Shown here: positions 1 through 9,724 of the stretch, piece after piece
Layout of the letters: the number at the start of each line of letters is the position of its first letter
How positions within the stretch are numbered: position 1 is the first letter of the stretch
Assembly (NCBI GenBank): GCA_963786765.1
Contig: CAWBAJ010000020.1
Location: forward strand, 62,001 to 126,000
Origin: DATKNA01 sp963786765
Lineage (GTDB): Bacteria; Actinomycetota; Actinomycetes; Actinomycetales; Kineosporiaceae
DNA length: 64,000 nt
Direction of reading: 5' to 3'
Made by a program: the position numbers and the translations under genes
The notes under the pieces: model-generated
What the model was told of the DNA's origin: nothing
Seen by the model: only the letters and a program-made list of their open reading frames with translations
Database searches by the model: none

Positions 1-583
1 CGCCGTCCGGCTCGTCGACCTGGTCGCCGAGGACGCCGACGCGATGGACCACCACCCCGAGATCCACCTGCGCCTGCGCGTCGTCACGTTCACGTTAACG
101 AGCAACCTCGAGGGCGCCGTGACGCAGTGGGACGTCGAGCTCGCGCACCGCGTGCTCGAGGCGGCCCGATCGGTCGGGGCCGAGGTGCTGCCCCCGCCGG
201 AACGGGTCGAGATCGCCCTGGACTGCACAGACGCGGACGCCGTCCGGCTGTTCTGGGCCGCGGGGCTGCACTACGTGGAGCGGCGGGCGCGGGACGGCTC
301 GATCGAGCTGCACGACCGGACCGGGCGTCGGCCGGTGCTGTGGTTCCAGCGGATGGACCCGACGGTGGAACCACATGACAGAACCGGGCGGGGGCGGTTC
401 CACCTCGACATGTTCGTGCCCGCCGATCAGGCCCAGGACCGGGTCCGGGCCTGCCTCGACGCCGGCGGCAGCCTCGTGAGCGACGCGCACGCACCCGCCT
501 GGTGGGTGCTCGCCGACCCGGAGGGCAACGAGTTGTGCGTCAGCACGGCCGCAGCGCAGCCCCAGGAGGGCCCCGCGTCGTGA
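1..583 (+). CDS. Pterin carbinolamine dehydratase-like / VOC fusion protein (5' end missing)
   Basis: The reading frame is open from base 2, so the gene starts outside the window. The first visible residues (AVRLVDLVAEDADAMDHHPE, then LRLRVVTFTLTS) match the C-terminal half of pterin-4a-carbinolamine dehydratase, with the DHHP motif and the later 'VTFTLTSNLEG..TQWDVELA' pattern. From about residue 65 a glyoxalase/VOC-type domain follows, ending in WWVLADPEGNELCV, a common actinobacterial VOC ending. This two-domain arrangement is known in actinobacteria, where the dehydratase half may not have true pterin activity. Substrate unknown. An internal ATG at 44 would remove most of the dehydratase part and is unlikely to be the real start. 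Confidence 0.75.
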   Translation, partial: AVRLVDLVAEDADAMDHHPEIHLRLRVVTFTLTSNLEGAVTQWDVELAHRVLEAARSVGAEVLPPPERVEIALDCTDADAVRLFWAAGLHYVERRARDGSIELHDRTGRRPVLWFQRMDPTVEPHDRTGRGRFHLDMFVPADQAQDRVRACLDAGGSLVSDAHAPAWWVLADPEGNELCVSTAAAQPQEGPAS

Positions 584-601
584 CGACGAGGAGTTCAGGG
601 G

Positions 602-994
602 TCAGTTCGCCCGTGGCGTGAGCACGCAGAACTCGTTGCCCTCGGGGTCCGCGAGCACCACCCACGGCGCGTCGCCCTGGCCGACGTCGACGCGCCGGGC
701 GCCGAGGTCGAGCAGGCGCTGCACCTCGCCGGCGTGGTCGGAGTCCGCGGACGGCGCGAGGTCCAGGTGCAGCCGGTTCTTGCAGGTCTTCGGCTCCGGG
801 ACGGGCACGAAGACCAGCCCCGGCGGGACGCGCTCGAACGGCAGGCCGTGCGATGCCTCGACGGCCCAGGGCGGGATCACGACCGCCTCGTCGTCGCTTT
901 CGAAGAACACCTGCCAGCCGAGCACGCGCGCCCACCAGGCCGCCTGGGCCCGGTGGTCGCGCGCGTCGACGACCGTCGAGTACCAGCGCAGCAC
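602..994 (-). CDS. VOC (glyoxalase-like) family protein
   Basis: A 130-residue single-domain protein of the vicinal oxygen chelate fold. It begins MLRWYSTVVDARD, has a WWARVLGW segment typical of glyoxalase-like proteins, a KNRLHLDLAP strand carrying a potential metal ligand, and ends with VVLADPEGNEFCVL. The same ending closes the gene to its left, with which it converges across an 18 bp gap, so the two share a domain family. It lies 28 bp downstream of dppF and could be cotranscribed with the transporter. Many relatives are annotated only as glyoxalase/bleomycin resistance-like; no substrate can be assigned. Confidence 0.8.
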   Translation of the reverse strand: MLRWYSTVVDARDHRAQAAWWARVLGWQVFFESDDEAVVIPPWAVEASHGLPFERVPPGLVFVPVPEPKTCKNRLHLDLAPSADSDHAGEVQRLLDLGARRVDVGQGDAPWVVLADPEGNEFCVLTPRAN

Positions 995-1022
995 GGGGTG
1001 CGTCTCCTCGAGGATCGATCTC

Positions 1023-2060
1023 CTAGACGACCGGCTTGATCTCGGCGAAGTGGCAGCGCACCAGGTTGCCGTTGCCGTGGTCGACGAGCTGCGGCTCCTC
1101 GACGGCGCAGATGTCCTGGGCCTTCCAGCAGCGGGTGCGGAAGCGGCAGCCCGACGGCGGGTTCACCGGGCTGGGCACGTCGCCGTGCAGGATGATCCGC
1201 TCGCGCTGCCGCTCGAGCTCCGGGTCCGCCGCGGGCGCCGCCGACAGCAGCGCCTGCGTGTACGGGTGCATCGGCTCGTCGTAGACCTTGTCGCGGGTCC
1301 CGGTCTCGACGATCCATCCCAGGTACATGACCGCGACGCGGTCGGAGATGTGCCGGACCACCGACAGGTCGTGCGCGATGAACAGGTAGGCCAGCCCCAG
1401 CCGGTCCTGCAGGTCCTCCAGCAGGTTGACGACGCCGGCCTGGACGCTGACGTCGAGCGCCGAGACGGGCTCGTCGAGCACCAGGAGCTTCGGCTCGAGG
1501 GCGAGCGCGCGGGCGATGCCGATGCGCTGCCGCTGACCGCCGGAGAACTCGTGCGGGTAGCGGTTGCCGTGCTCGGGGTTGAGCCCGACGAGCCGCAGGA
1601 GCTCGGCGACCCGGCTCATCCCGCCGCGCTCTTTCCACTGGTCGTGGATGCGCAGCGGCTCGGCGACGATGTCGTTGACCGCCATCTTGGGGTTGAGGCT
1701 CGCGTACGGGTCCTGGAAGACGATCTGCAGGTCCCGCCGCACCGGGCGGAGCTGGTCGTTGCTGAGCGTCGTCAGCTCGCGCCCCTCGAAGAGCACGGAG
1801 CCGGAGGTCGGCCTGTGCAGCTGGAGCACTGCCCGGCCCGTGGTGGACTTCCCGCAGCCGGACTCCCCCACGACACCGAGGGTCTCCCCGGCGTCGAGGG
1901 TGAAGCTGACGCCGCTGACGGCCTGGACGTAGCCGACGGTGCGGCGCAACAGCCCGCCGCCCCGGATCGGGAAGTGCATGACGAGGTCGCGGACGTCGAG
2001 CAGATGAGGCTCCTCGCCGGTCCGATCGCGGGCGACGGCGGGGTCGACAGTGGTGGTCAC
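1023..2060 (-). CDS. dppF: Oligopeptide/dipeptide ABC transporter ATP-binding protein (DppF/OppF type)
   Basis: The second ATPase of a peptide-type ABC importer: it hydrolyses ATP on the inner membrane face to drive uptake. The 345-residue protein has a Walker A GESGCGKST near residue 65, a Q-loop in IVFQDPYASLNP, an ABC signature FSGGQRQR near residue 173 and a Walker B LLVLDEP. It ends with the oligopeptide-specific C-terminal domain containing SGCRFRTRCWKAQDIC, whose cysteines are typical of this subfamily. The start is GTG at 2060; its GTGA overlaps the dppD stop by 4 nt, showing translational coupling. It is the only intact gene of the dpp operon. The transported ligand (peptide, nickel or other) cannot be told from the ATPase. 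Confidence 0.92.
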   Translation of the reverse strand: MTTTVDPAVARDRTGEEPHLLDVRDLVMHFPIRGGGLLRRTVGYVQAVSGVSFTLDAGETLGVVGESGCGKSTTGRAVLQLHRPTSGSVLFEGRELTTLSNDQLRPVRRDLQIVFQDPYASLNPKMAVNDIVAEPLRIHDQWKERGGMSRVAELLRLVGLNPEHGNRYPHEFSGGQRQRIGIARALALEPKLLVLDEPVSALDVSVQAGVVNLLEDLQDRLGLAYLFIAHDLSVVRHISDRVAVMYLGWIVETGTRDKVYDEPMHPYTQALLSAAPAADPELERQRERIILHGDVPSPVNPPSGCRFRTRCWKAQDICAVEEPQLVDHGNGNLVRCHFAEIKPVV

Positions 2061-3113
2061 GACGCGGGCACCCCCTGGGCACGGAAGATGGAGATGGGGT
2101 CGTCGAGCTCGGCGAGCTCCTCCCAGTAGTGGCAGGCCGCCACATGCGTGCTCTGCTCCGTGGGGTAGAGCGGCGGCTCCTCCTCGCGGCAGTGATCACG
2201 GGCGATGGGACAGCGCGGCGAGAACGGGCACCCGGTGGGCAGGTTGATCAGCGAGGGCGGCGTGCCGGGGATGGGCCGCAGCCGTCCCTCGGTGGTGTCG
2301 AGGCTGGGGATCGATCCGAGCAGTCCGGCCGTGTAGGGCATCCGCGGGGTGCGGAAGACCTGGTCGGTCGTCCCGATCTCGACCTGCCGCCCGGCGTACA
2401 TGACCATGCACGCGGTGCGCCATGCCCGCGACCACGCCGAGGTCGTGGGTGATCAGGACGATCGCGGCGTCGACGGCGTCCTTGACCTCCATGAGCTTCT
2501 CGAGGATCTGCGCCTGCACGGTGACGTCGAGCGCCGTCGTCGGCTCGTCAGCGATGATCACGTCGGGGTTGTTGATGACCGCCATGGCGATCATGACACG
2601 CTGGCGCATGCCGCCCGAGAACTCGTGCGGGTAGGCCTTGAGCCGGTCCTTGGGCCGCGGGATGCCGACCAGGGCCAGCATCTCGGCGGCGCGGTCCAGA
2701 GCGAGCTTCTTGCTGACCGCCTCGTGCGACCGGACGGCCTCCGCGAGCTGGTCCCCGATGCTGTACACCGGGTTCAGCGCGGTCATCGGGTCCTGGAAGA
2801 TCATGGCTATCCGCCGACCACGCAGCGCCCGCTTCTCGGCGGGGGTGGTGTGGGCGATGTCCTTGCCGTCGAAGATGATCTCACCGGTGATGTGTGCGCT
2901 GCGCGGCAGCAACCCCATCACCGCGAGACTGGACACCGACTTGCCCGAGCCGGACTCGCCCACGATGGCGAGCACCTCGCGGCGGGCCAGGTCGTAGGAC
3001 ACGCCGCGAACGGCGTTGACCACCCCGTCCTCGGTGCCGAACCTGACGGTGAGGTCCTTGACCTGCAGGAGCGGGGCGCCCAGTTCGCGCTCCTCGCGGG
3101 CTCGGCGGGCCAT
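2057..3113 (-). CDS. dppD: Peptide ABC transporter ATP-binding protein (DppD/OppD type), frameshifted
   Basis: The first ATPase subunit of the importer. The ATG at 3113 (MARRAREERE) overlaps the dppC stop as TGATG. Walker A GESGSGKS, IFQDPMTALNP, signature FSGGMRQR and Walker B VIIADEPTTALD are all in the first frame. After ITHDLGVVAGMAHRV the frame breaks at about 2408, where one extra C relative to the family reading separates GTG from ATGGTCATG. The C-terminal part (MVMYAGRQVEIGTTD, then PTGCPFSPRCPIA and its cysteines) continues in the shifted frame to a stop at 2057. All functional motifs are otherwise present, so a sequence error is more likely than decay. Confidence 0.85.
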
Positions 3114-4137
3114 CAGGCACGCACCCTGGTCTGCTTGGGGTCGAAGGCGTCCCGCAGCCCGTCGCCGATGAAGTTGACGGTCAGGGCGATGGCGATGATG
3201 CACAGGCCGGGCCACCAGAACAGCCACGGCCGGGTCTGCGACGCGCTCGAGTACTGGCTCACCAGCAGGCCGAGGGAGGTGTCCGGTGGCCGCACGCCGA
3301 GCCCGACGAAGCTCAGCGCCGTCTCGAGCAGGATCGCGGCCGAGATCGTGAGGGTCGCGTTGACGATGACCGTCCCCACGGTGTTCGGGAGCAGGTGCCG
3401 GTAGATGATCCGGATGCCGCCTGCGCCGAGGGCGCGTGCCGCCTCCACGTACTCCTTCTCGCGCAGCGAGAGGAACTCGCCGCGGACGAGCCGGGCCAGC
3501 TGGACCCAGACGAGCGCGCCGAGGGCCAGCGCCAGGAACACGATCCCCTGGCTCGCGAACTTGTTCGCGACGACGGCCGCCGTGACGAGCAGCGGCACCG
3601 TGAGGAACAGGTCCGTGATGCGCATCAGGACGCCCTCGGTCCGCCGCGGAAGTAGCCGGCGAGAGCGCCGACGACCACGCCCAGGACGGTCGCCACGATC
3701 CCGACGATGAACGCGATGATCAGGCTCTCCTGGGTGCCGCGCATCGTCAGCGCGAAGTAGTCGATGCCGGTGTCGTCCTGGCCGAACGGGTGGTTGCCCC
3801 AGGCGAGACCGTCTCCGTCGATGAACGACGGCAGGACGTCGAGGGTCATCGCACCCTGGTTGACGACGGGCCCGGTGTGCTCGTAGTCGTGGTGCCACCA
3901 CCCGCCGAAGGGCCCGAAGCCGATCGAGGTGAAGGCCATCACGGCGACGAAGACGAGGATGGCGAGACTGATCATCGCCGCCCGGTGGCGGAAGAACCGG
4001 CGCCGGACCAGCTGGCCTGAGGTCCGCGCGGTGATGGCGAGGCCCTGCGCCTGCAGGTCGTCGGGCGGCAGGGGGCCCTCGGGCCGGATGGTGGTCGTGG
4101 TGGTGTCGGCGATCGAGCCCTTGACGTTCTCGCTCAT
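3113..4137 (-). CDS. dppC: Peptide ABC transporter permease (DppC type), frameshifted
   Basis: Inner-membrane permease. The start ATG at 4137 (MSENVKGS) follows a GGGAG ribosome site. An N-terminal membrane segment lies around AAMISLAILVFVAVMAF, then a periplasmic loop, then SLIIAFIVGIVATVLGVVVGALAGYFRGG. A single-base loss near 3640 changes frame, after which EGVLMRITDLFLTVP resumes the family sequence. The coupling EAA loop (EAARALGAGG...HLLPN) that contacts the ATPase and the last membrane helices are intact. The stop overlaps the dppD start by one base. Lies between dppB and dppD in the operon. Confidence 0.83.
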
Positions 4138-4217
4138 CGGAGCTCCCTGGTTCGTCGCACGGTCGCTCGCGGCCAGCTCGGTCGTCGCCCGGTCGCTCGC
4201 CGGGCGTTCGGGCGCGC

Positions 4218-5749
4218 TCACGAGACCCGGATCCTCGGGTCGAGGTACGCATACAGGATGTCCGCGATCAGGTTGAACACCACGATCGAGACGGCGGTCA
4301 CGATGAAGAACGCCATCACAGGGTTCGGCTCGAACGAGAGCAGGCCGTTGACGAACAACCGGCCCATGCCCTGCCAGCCGAAAACCGTCTCCGTGATCAC
4401 CGCGCCGCCGATGACGGTCCCGAAGTCGTACGTCATCAGTGTCGTGACCGGGATCAGGGCGTTGCGGAAGGCGTGTCGCATGATCACCGTCCGCTCGCTC
4501 AAGCCCTTGGCCCGGGCCGTCCGTACGTAGTCCTGGTTGAGCGTCTCCAGCATCGTTGCCCTGGTGTACCGGCTGTACGCGGCGAAGCTGATGAGCAGGA
4601 TGGCCAGGGTCGGCAGCGCCAGGTGGGTGCACGCTGTCGATGAACCGCATCCAGAAGGTGCCCTCGAAGTTCGGCGTGTTCGAGCCGATCGTCGCGATGA
4701 TGCGGCCGCCGACCGCCTCTGAGTACGCCGGCACGGCATTCAGGGAGTGGTCGACGAAGACCCAGAGACCTGTGAACCCCGCCGTCATCGCACAGGCCCT
4801 GGCGGCCTGGGCCCGGTCCAGGCCGCCCGCGGCGTACCCGATGCCGGCGCCGATGACCAGGCTGAGGACGAACAGCCCGATGATGATCGCCCAGCTGGGG
4901 TCCTCGAGCACGGGCCTGAGGACGAAGGACATCACCACGCCGACGACGGCGGTGCCCATCGTCGCGTAGAGGATGTCTGCGGCTGGCGACGCTCGAGGTG
5001 AGCTGGGTGACCACCCAGGCGCTGCCGAGAGAGAACAGGGTGAGCAGCACCGGGCCGAGAGCGGGCTGGGCGAACCATCTGGACGCCGAGAGCGAGAAGA
5101 GGATCAGCGCCGTCGCCACGAACGCCACCCCGAAGATGATCCACTTGCGGCGTCGGTTCCCGCCGAGGACGGCACGCCAGGTGAGGCCCGACAGCACCGA
5201 GAGGACCAGGAGCGTGGGGAGCGCGATCACCGGGTCTGCGAGCCAGTTGTTGAAGGCGATCGCCACGTACTGCTTGAGCAGCACGGCGACCCAGAACAGC
5301 GGCAGCGAGAAGAAGAGGAAGGCAGCGAAGGTGATCGTGTAGTCGAAGCCGCTGTACTGCCGCAACGCCGAGACGATGCCGACGAGGACGCCGAGGACGA
5401 TGGCGAGCACCGTCGCGGCCACGACCAGACGGAGGGTGGAGCCCATAGCAGCCACGAGCAGGTCGCTCACCTGCTGGCCGTCCTTGGTCATGCCCAGGTC
5501 GCAGGCGCGGCCGGGGACCACGCAGGACGCGACGCCACCGAGCCACCCCAGGTAGCGCTGCGGGGTCGACTGGGTCAGGTGCAGCCGTTCGATGACGAGG
5601 GCGATCTTCTGCGCCTTGTTGGGCGACTGGTCGGTCGCGAGGTACCCCAGCGGGTCGCCGGACAGCACGACCAGCACGTAGACGAGGAACGTCGCCACCA
5701 GCAGGACGAAGAACGAGACGATCAGTCTGCGGACCACGAACACGACCAC
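4218..5749 (-). CDS. dppB: Peptide ABC transporter permease (DppB type), long form, two frameshifts
   Basis: Inner-membrane permease. A GTG at 5749 (VVVFVVRRLIVSFF) gives the usual N-terminal helix; an upstream ATG at 5800 lies inside a hairpin and is less likely. The canonical permease core is present: GSTLRLVVAATVLAIVLG, the EAA-like block TARAKGLSERTVIMRHAFRN, and ETVFGWQGMGRLFVNG. Between them sits an extra stretch (about 4750-5250) with several more hydrophobic segments, so the full protein would be about 510 residues against 310-340 in most DppB proteins; long forms occur in actinobacteria. Frame changes near 4975 and 4628 break it. It is followed 80 bp later by dppC. Confidence 0.78.
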
Positions 5750-5778
5750 GGGGTCGCACCCCTCTCCTGCGGATGCGG

Positions 5779-5815
5779 GACTGGGACCGCAGGGGGTCAC
5801 CCTGCGGTCCCAGTC
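5779..5815 (-). terminator. Perfect 16-bp stem-loop between dppA and dppB
   Basis: Bases 5779-5794 and 5800-5815 are exact reverse complements around a 5-base loop. There is no T run after it on the minus strand. Its place between the binding-protein gene and the first permease gene fits a partial terminator or mRNA-stabilising hairpin that would keep dppA transcript above dppBCDF, a common arrangement in binding-protein transporter operons. Function is inferred from position. Confidence 0.6.
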
Positions 5816-5883
5816 TCGTCCTGCCTTGCATGTCCAGCGAGAGCGGAGGTCCCCCGGGCCGGCGGACCCTCGCCCTCACCACA

Positions 5884-5940
5884 TCACTGCGTGGACGATC
5901 TGTCCATGTTCGTCACTGCGTGGACCACTTGTCCATGTTC
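5884..5940. repeat. Tandem 28-bp near-repeat at the 3' end of dppA
   Basis: Copies at 5884-5911 and 5913-5940 differ at 3 of 28 positions. The right copy holds the last codons and stop of dppA (NMDKWSTQ, stop). The left copy, just past the stop, still reads NMDRSSTQ and another stop in the same frame. The gene end has therefore been duplicated locally. Confidence 0.8.
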
Positions 5941-7669
5941 CAGGTGATGTCGGTCTGGCTGGGGTTGTACTGCACGCCCTGGATCTTCTTGTCCGCGGCG
6001 TTGACGCCGGGGAAGGTGAAGGCCGGGATCGAGGCGAGGTCCTGCGTGAACACGATCTTGTCGAGCTGCGCCTGGATGTCGGCCTGCTTGGCCGGGTCGA
6101 GCTCGGCGTTCAGCTGCTTGGTCAGCGTGTCCACCTGCGGGTTGGTGTACTTGCCGTTGTTGTTGCCGCCGCCGGTGACGTACGTCGAGCTGTTGCTCGT
6201 GACGATGGCCGAGCCGGACCACGCGAAGAGCGCCACGTCCCAGTTGCCGTTCGCGAGACCGTTGCCGAAGAAGTCCGACTGCCCGGCGTCGACGATCTTG
6301 AAGCCGGCCTGACCGCAGGAGTCACGCACCAGCGCGACCTCCTTGGTACGGCGCGGGTTCGGCGTCTGGTAGCCGATGCGAACGCTCACGTTCGTCTTGC
6401 CGGCCTGGGACAGGAGCGCCTTGGCCCCGGCGACGTCGACGTCCTTGTAGGCCTCGCTCCCGTTGCTGGAGACGAACTTCTGGTAGTTCGGCTGGAACGG
6501 CTAGGCGTAGAGCGACTGGTGCACCTGCGCGCTCGGGTTGATCGGCTTGATCAGGTTGTCCACCATCGTCTGCCGCGGCAGGCACTTGGCGAAGGCCTGG
6601 CGCACCTTCAGATCCGCGAAGGGGTTGCCCTTGCGGAAGTTGAAGTCGTAGTGCTCGAAGGTGAACTGGTCCTTGTTCTGGATGTTGATCGTGTTGCCGA
6701 TGTTCTTCAGCTGGGCGAGCAGGTCCGAGTTGGGCTGCGGCTGGATGATCTGCACCTCGCCGTTCTGCAGCGCCTGGGCCTGCTGGTCCTGCGAGATGAA
6801 CCGGATGACGACGGTCTTGGACGCCGGCGGCGTGCCCCAGCACTTCGGGTTGGCCACCAGTGTCATCGACTGGCCGGCCTGCCACTGCGAGACCTGGTAG
6901 GGGCCGGCGGACGGCGCGATGTCGGTCTTGTAGTCGCCGGCCTTGAAGATCCAGCCCGTGTTGTAGAAGTTGCCGGCCTTGGTCAGCTGCGCCATGTCCT
7001 TGTTCTTGACGGCCGCGATGATGTCGCTGACGCCCGACTGCTTCTCGAGGATGTGCGCCGGCAGGATCGAGCCGGCGCCGAAGAGCGAGTTCCAGTCGGC
7101 GAACGGGGCGCTTGTAGGTCAGCGTCACGGTCTTGTCGCCCTTGTTGCACTGCGGGACGTTCGCGTCCTCGTAGCCGGTGCTGCCCGCGGTCGAGAAGAT
7201 CTGTCCCGGCGTGCCGTCCGAGTTCTTCTTGCCGGTCGGGAACTGGTCGCTGTTCGCGGCCCAGGCCAGGACGAGGTCGGAGCACTCGATCGGCGTGCCG
7301 TCGGACCACACGGCCTTGTCGTTGATCGTGTACTTGACCGTCAGCGGGTTGTCCGCGGTCTTCTCGAACGTCCCGAACTCCTTGTCCGGCTGCACGGTGC
7401 CGTCGATACCGAAGGTACCAGAAGCCGTCGAGCACCTTGTTGAGCACGACGGTGTTCTTGACGGCGTTCTGGTCGGCGGTGTTGTTGTTGTACGCGCCGA
7501 ACTCCTGCTCGTACGCAGCCGTGATCGTGGTGTTCTTCGTCGTCGCGGCGGCGCCGCTGGTACTGCTGCTGCTGCTGCTGCCGCTGCTGCTCGTGGCGCA
7601 GGCAGCCAGTCCCAGCGCGGAGACGGCGGCGAGCGCGATGGCCCTCGCCGCGGTGCCGGAGGTGCTCAA
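5913..7669 (-). pseudogene. dppA: Peptide-type ABC transporter substrate-binding lipoprotein (DppA, SBP family 5), interrupted
   Basis: Extracellular solute-binding protein. The TTG start at 7669 follows GGGAGGACC at good spacing. The N-terminus MSTSGTAARAIALAAVS.LGLAACA is a lipoprotein signal with lipobox LAAC, followed by a serine-rich linker. Family 5 features are clear: FEKTADNPLTVKYTINDKAVWSDG in the first lobe, SAGPYQVSQWQAGQSMTLVANP, and VRQAFAKCLPRQTMVDNL. The sequence is broken by frameshifts near 7410 and 7105 and by an in-frame TAG at 6501-6503 (after HQSLYA, before PFQPNYQKF). Full length would be about 585 residues, normal for the family. First gene of the dpp operon. Either a pseudogene or a badly assembled real gene. 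Confidence 0.8.
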
Positions 7670-8053
7670 GCTTTGGTCCTCCCTCGGGTGGCGCGAGGTT
7701 CGGCCGGATCGCCGACGACCCGCGACGCGTGCGACAGCCGTCGCTCGCGCAGGTCATCCCTCGCTTCGGGTCGGGGACAATAAAGCTTGCGCCGAGGGGC
7801 CGACGCAAGCTACGGAAGCCTGCGTTACCGAGATGCAACGAACTCCACCGGTCACCGCAGGGGTGACCGATGTGCGCGGTTAGCGAGGTTTCTGCTTGCC
7901 GGCCACGGAGCGCGTCTCGAGGCGACCACGCCTAAGGCCATGGTTGCCGCCCGTTTGCCCTCATTCTCGGTGACGCTGCAGTGTTCGATCATGAGGCCAT
8001 GCTCGCACCGCCGGACCGAGCGCGCGCCTGTCGCCGTCTGCGGCCCCCGATGG
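7670..8053. promoter_or_regulatory. Intergenic region upstream of dppA with an inverted repeat
   Basis: About 380 bp between dppA and ychF without a supportable gene. It should hold the dppA promoter. An exact inverted repeat AGCTTGCG (7784-7791) / CGCAAGCT (7804-7811) has a 12-base centre, next to an AT-richer CTTTATTGT on the minus strand that could serve as a -10 region. Operator and promoter roles are guesses from position. Confidence 0.35.
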
Positions 8054-9135
8054 CTACACGTTGAAGCGGAACTCCACGACGTCGCCGTCCTGCATCACGT
8101 AGTCCTTGCCCTCGATGCGCACCTTGCCGCGCGCCTTCGCCTCGGCCATCGACCCCGCGTCGACGAGGTCGGCGAACGCGACCACCTCGGCCTTGATGAA
8201 CCCGCGCTGGAAGTCGGTGTGGATGACGCCGGCCGCCTGCGGCGCGGTCCAGCCCTGGCGGATCGTCCAGGCCCTGGACTCCTTCGGGCCGGCGGTCAGG
8301 AACGTCTGCAGTCCGAGCGTGTGGAAGCCGACGCGGGCCAGCTGGTCGAGCCCCGACTCCGTCTGCCCGACGCTCGCGAGCAGTTCGGCGGCCTCTGCGG
8401 GGTCCAGCTCGGCCAGCTCCGCCTCGAGCTTGGCGTCGAGGAAGACGGCGTCCGCCGGGGCGACGAGCGTGCGCAGGCGCTCCTGCAGGTCGGCGTCCGC
8501 CAGCCCGTCCTCGTCCAGGTTGAACGCGTAGACGAAGGGCTTGGCCGTCAGCAGCGACAGCTCGCGCAGCTGCGGCGAGGTCGAGCTTGTCCGCGGCGGC
8601 GTAGAGGGTCGTGCCGCGCTGCAGCAGGTCCTGGGCGGCGACCGCCGCCTCGAGCACGGCGCGGTCCGTCTTCTTGCCCTTGACCTCCTTGTCGAGACGC
8701 GGAACCGCCTTCTCGAGCGTCTGCAGGTCGGCGAGGATCAGCTCGGTGTGCACGGTCTCGATGTCGTCGGACGGCGTCGACGCGGCCGGCGACGTGGACG
8801 ACGTCCGGGTCGGCGAAGGCGCGCACCACCTGGCAGATCGCGTCGGCCTCGCGGATGTTCGCGAGGAACTTGTTGCCCAGGCCCTCGCCCTCGCTGGCGC
8901 CCTTGACGATGCCGGCGATGTCGACGAAGGACACCGTGGCGGGCACGACCCGCTCGCTCCTGAAGAGGTCCGCGAGCACGGGCAGCCGGTGGTCGGGCAG
9001 CGGGACGACGCCGACGTTGGGCTCGATCGTCGCGAACGGGTAGTTCGCGGCGAGGACGTCGGCCTTGGTCAGCGCGTTGAACAGGGTGGACTTGCCGACG
9101 TTGGGGAGGCCGACGATCCCGATGGTGAGAGCCAC
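8054..9135 (-). CDS. ychF: Redox-regulated ATPase YchF (Obg/OLA1 family), two frameshifts
   Basis: A translation-associated P-loop nucleotidase that binds ribosomes and prefers ATP. The start MALTIGIVGLPNVGKST includes the G1 motif. FVDIAGIVKGASEGEGLGNKFL is the diagnostic switch II region of the YchF family, and the C-terminal TGS-like domain ends FIKAEVVAFADL...GKDYVMQDGDVVEFRFNV at a TAG at 8054-8056. Frame breaks lie near 8785 (after PDVVHVAG) and near 8578 (after AADKLDL). The three frames together give the usual 360 residues. A gene this conserved is unlikely to be decayed, so the lesions probably reflect sequence errors. Monocistronic by position. Confidence 0.88.
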
Positions 9136-9147
9136 GAGGTCAGGAGT

Positions 9148-9724
9148 CTACCGGCCCACCGTCGCGAGCACGTGCTCGACCAGCCCCCGGAGCGGGTGCG
9201 GGACCTGGCCGGGCTCCAGCGCGCGGGTCAGCGCGGACGCGTACCGCGCCTTCCGGCCGGCGCGGGTCCCGAGGAAGCGGTGCAACTGCTCGACCGTCGG
9301 TGCGGTCGCGCTGCGCGGGCTGGCGCTGCAGGCGCTCCAGGGAGGCGAGCTCGCCCTCGGCGGCGATCACCCGGACGAGTCCGGCGCGCGCGACGCCGAG
9401 CGGCCCGCCCGAGAAGCTCGTGCTCCAGCGTCGGGCATGCAGACCGAGAAGCCGGCCGCCTCGAGGTTCCCCGTCCCCAGGGCCCGCCGGAAGAAGGGTT
9501 CCTCGGCCGCGTCGTACAGGCCCGCGAGCGGGACGCCGAGCCCGGCCGGCCCGTACCGCTCGACGTTCCGCCGCACGTTCGTCGCGCCGCCCATCGGCAC
9601 GAGCGCCACGCCGCGGCCCCCAGGTCGACACCGCGGCCTCGGCCACGGCCCGCAGGGCCAGGACGTCGCTGACCCCCTCGACGAGCACGGCGACACGCGC
9701 TCGGCGTCGCGGCAGCACCTCCAC
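9148..9724 (-). pseudogene. TOPRIM-domain protein (OLD-type nuclease/nucleotidyl hydrolase-like), multiple frameshifts
   Basis: The N-terminus RARVAVLVEGVSDVLALRAVAE is a TOPRIM core: the glutamate of VEGVSD is the expected metal-binding or catalytic residue. A second block GVALVPMGGATNVRRNVERY and then AGLYDAAEEPFFRRAL carry the acidic D-x-D-like part in LYDAAE. The protein is a small stand-alone TOPRIM of about 190 residues, often annotated as ATP-dependent endonuclease in actinobacteria. Four frame changes (near 9620, 9425, 9395 and 9300) are needed to read through to the stop at 9148. It lies divergent to kptA. Substrate unknown. Confidence 0.6.

Noticed and set aside
6501..6503. TAG read-through with pyrrolysine in dppA
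   Set aside because: The same gene has two frameshifts and no pyrrolysine genes are seen; a base error or mutation is simpler.
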